A stretch of 64,000 nucleotides of DNA, taken from NCBI GenBank assembly GCA_030765055.1, contig CM060958.1, forward strand, positions 1,168,001 through 1,232,000. Direction: 5' to 3'. Below the pieces are notes generated by a model. That model was given only the letters and a program-made list of their open reading frames with translations, did not search any database and had not been told where the DNA came from. Positions 63,507 to 64,000 of the stretch are shown here, one piece after another; the first letter of the stretch is position 1, and each line of letters begins with the position of its first letter. The translations under genes and the position numbers were made by a program. The stretch is from Mantis religiosa (Eukaryota > Arthropoda > Insecta > Mantodea > Mantidae).

Positions 63507-64000
63507 GGTAGACCGAGGAATCATGGCCCAAGACAAAGATCAGCTTACGGTCGGGGTGTTACATTACATAGTCAAGCTAGAGAATTTGTCTGTTCTCTTA
63601 GAGAATTCTTCCAACAGGAAGCAAGACGTAGTGACGGTAGGATTAGAGGTGGACCGAGGAATCATGGCCCAAGACAAATATCAGCTTACGGTCGGGGTGT
63701 TACATTACATAGTCAAGCTAGAGAATTTGTCTGTTCTCTTAGAGAATTCTTCCAACAGGAAGCAAGACGTAGTGACGGTAGGATTTGAGGTAAACCGAGG
63801 AATCATGGCCCAAGACAAAGATCAGCTTACGGTCGGGGTGTTACATTACATAGTCAAGCTAGAGAATTTGTCTGTTCTCTTAGAGAATTCCTCCAACAGG
63901 AAGCAAGACGTAGTGACGGTAGGATTTGAGGTAAACCGAGGAATCATGGCCCAAGACAAAGATCAGCTTACGGTCGGGGTGTTACATTGCATAGCCAAGC
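63339..64000 (+). repeat. 141-bp tandem array, truncated by the window end (4.7 units)
   Basis: The landmark gcaagacgtagtgacggtag recurs at 63339, 63480, 63621, 63762 and 63903, each 141 bp apart. Units alternate between two variants (gattagaggtggacc, and gatttgaggtagacc or gatttgaggtaaacc), so a two-unit repeat is forming. The period is a multiple of three. The array continues beyond the window. Confidence 0.95.

Overview
The window is eukaryotic, non-coding and almost entirely repetitive. Two mariner (Tc1/mariner superfamily) relics, several tRNA-derived SINE-like elements, LTR-type repeats and very long satellite arrays point to an arthropod, most likely an insect with a large, repeat-rich genome; the species cannot be named from sequence alone. 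I find no convincing intact host gene in 64 kb. Every long open frame is a by-product of a tandem repeat whose period is a multiple of three, or is a relic of a mobile element.

Layout, left to right: 1-6048 a 97-bp satellite; 6763-7190 three units of a 133-bp satellite; 7970-8463 and 9131-9772 long GAT/AAT and GTT/ATT microsatellites, the second being the tail of a minus-strand SINE (9771-10000); 11002-11757 another compound AAT/GATAAT/GAT microsatellite running into about 15 units of the same 133-bp satellite (11770-13840); 14903-18088 a 108-bp array; 19415-21254 exactly ten 184-bp units; 21500-21805 a mariner 3' relic; 22373-22890 four units of an unrelated 133-bp repeat; 23259-23534 a second SINE family with perfect target-site duplications; 24615-47920 a 23-kb array of about 256 copies of a 91-bp monomer with nested higher-order structure; 47921-51125 a transposon-derived ORF fragment, SINE copies and tRNA-like elements; 51399-59365 a mariner whose DNA-binding domain contains exactly 84 tandem 81-bp units; 59418-62818 two related LTRs and a single-copy relative of the 91-bp monomer; 63339-64000 a 141-bp array that runs off the window.

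The main result is how the arrays arose. At least three of them can be traced, within this window, to an internal segment of a mobile element that was amplified in place while the element's ends stayed recognisable: the 81-bp array (codons of the mariner helix-turn-helix region), the 108-bp array (3' half of the SINE seen intact at 50210-50422) and the 91-bp array (internal segment of a tRNA-tailed element seen as one copy at 61309-61570). The two 133-bp blocks that share a right-hand terminus, the AAT tail of the SINE and the coding-like 141-bp array may be further cases. The locus therefore looks like a place where dispersed elements are repeatedly converted into satellites.
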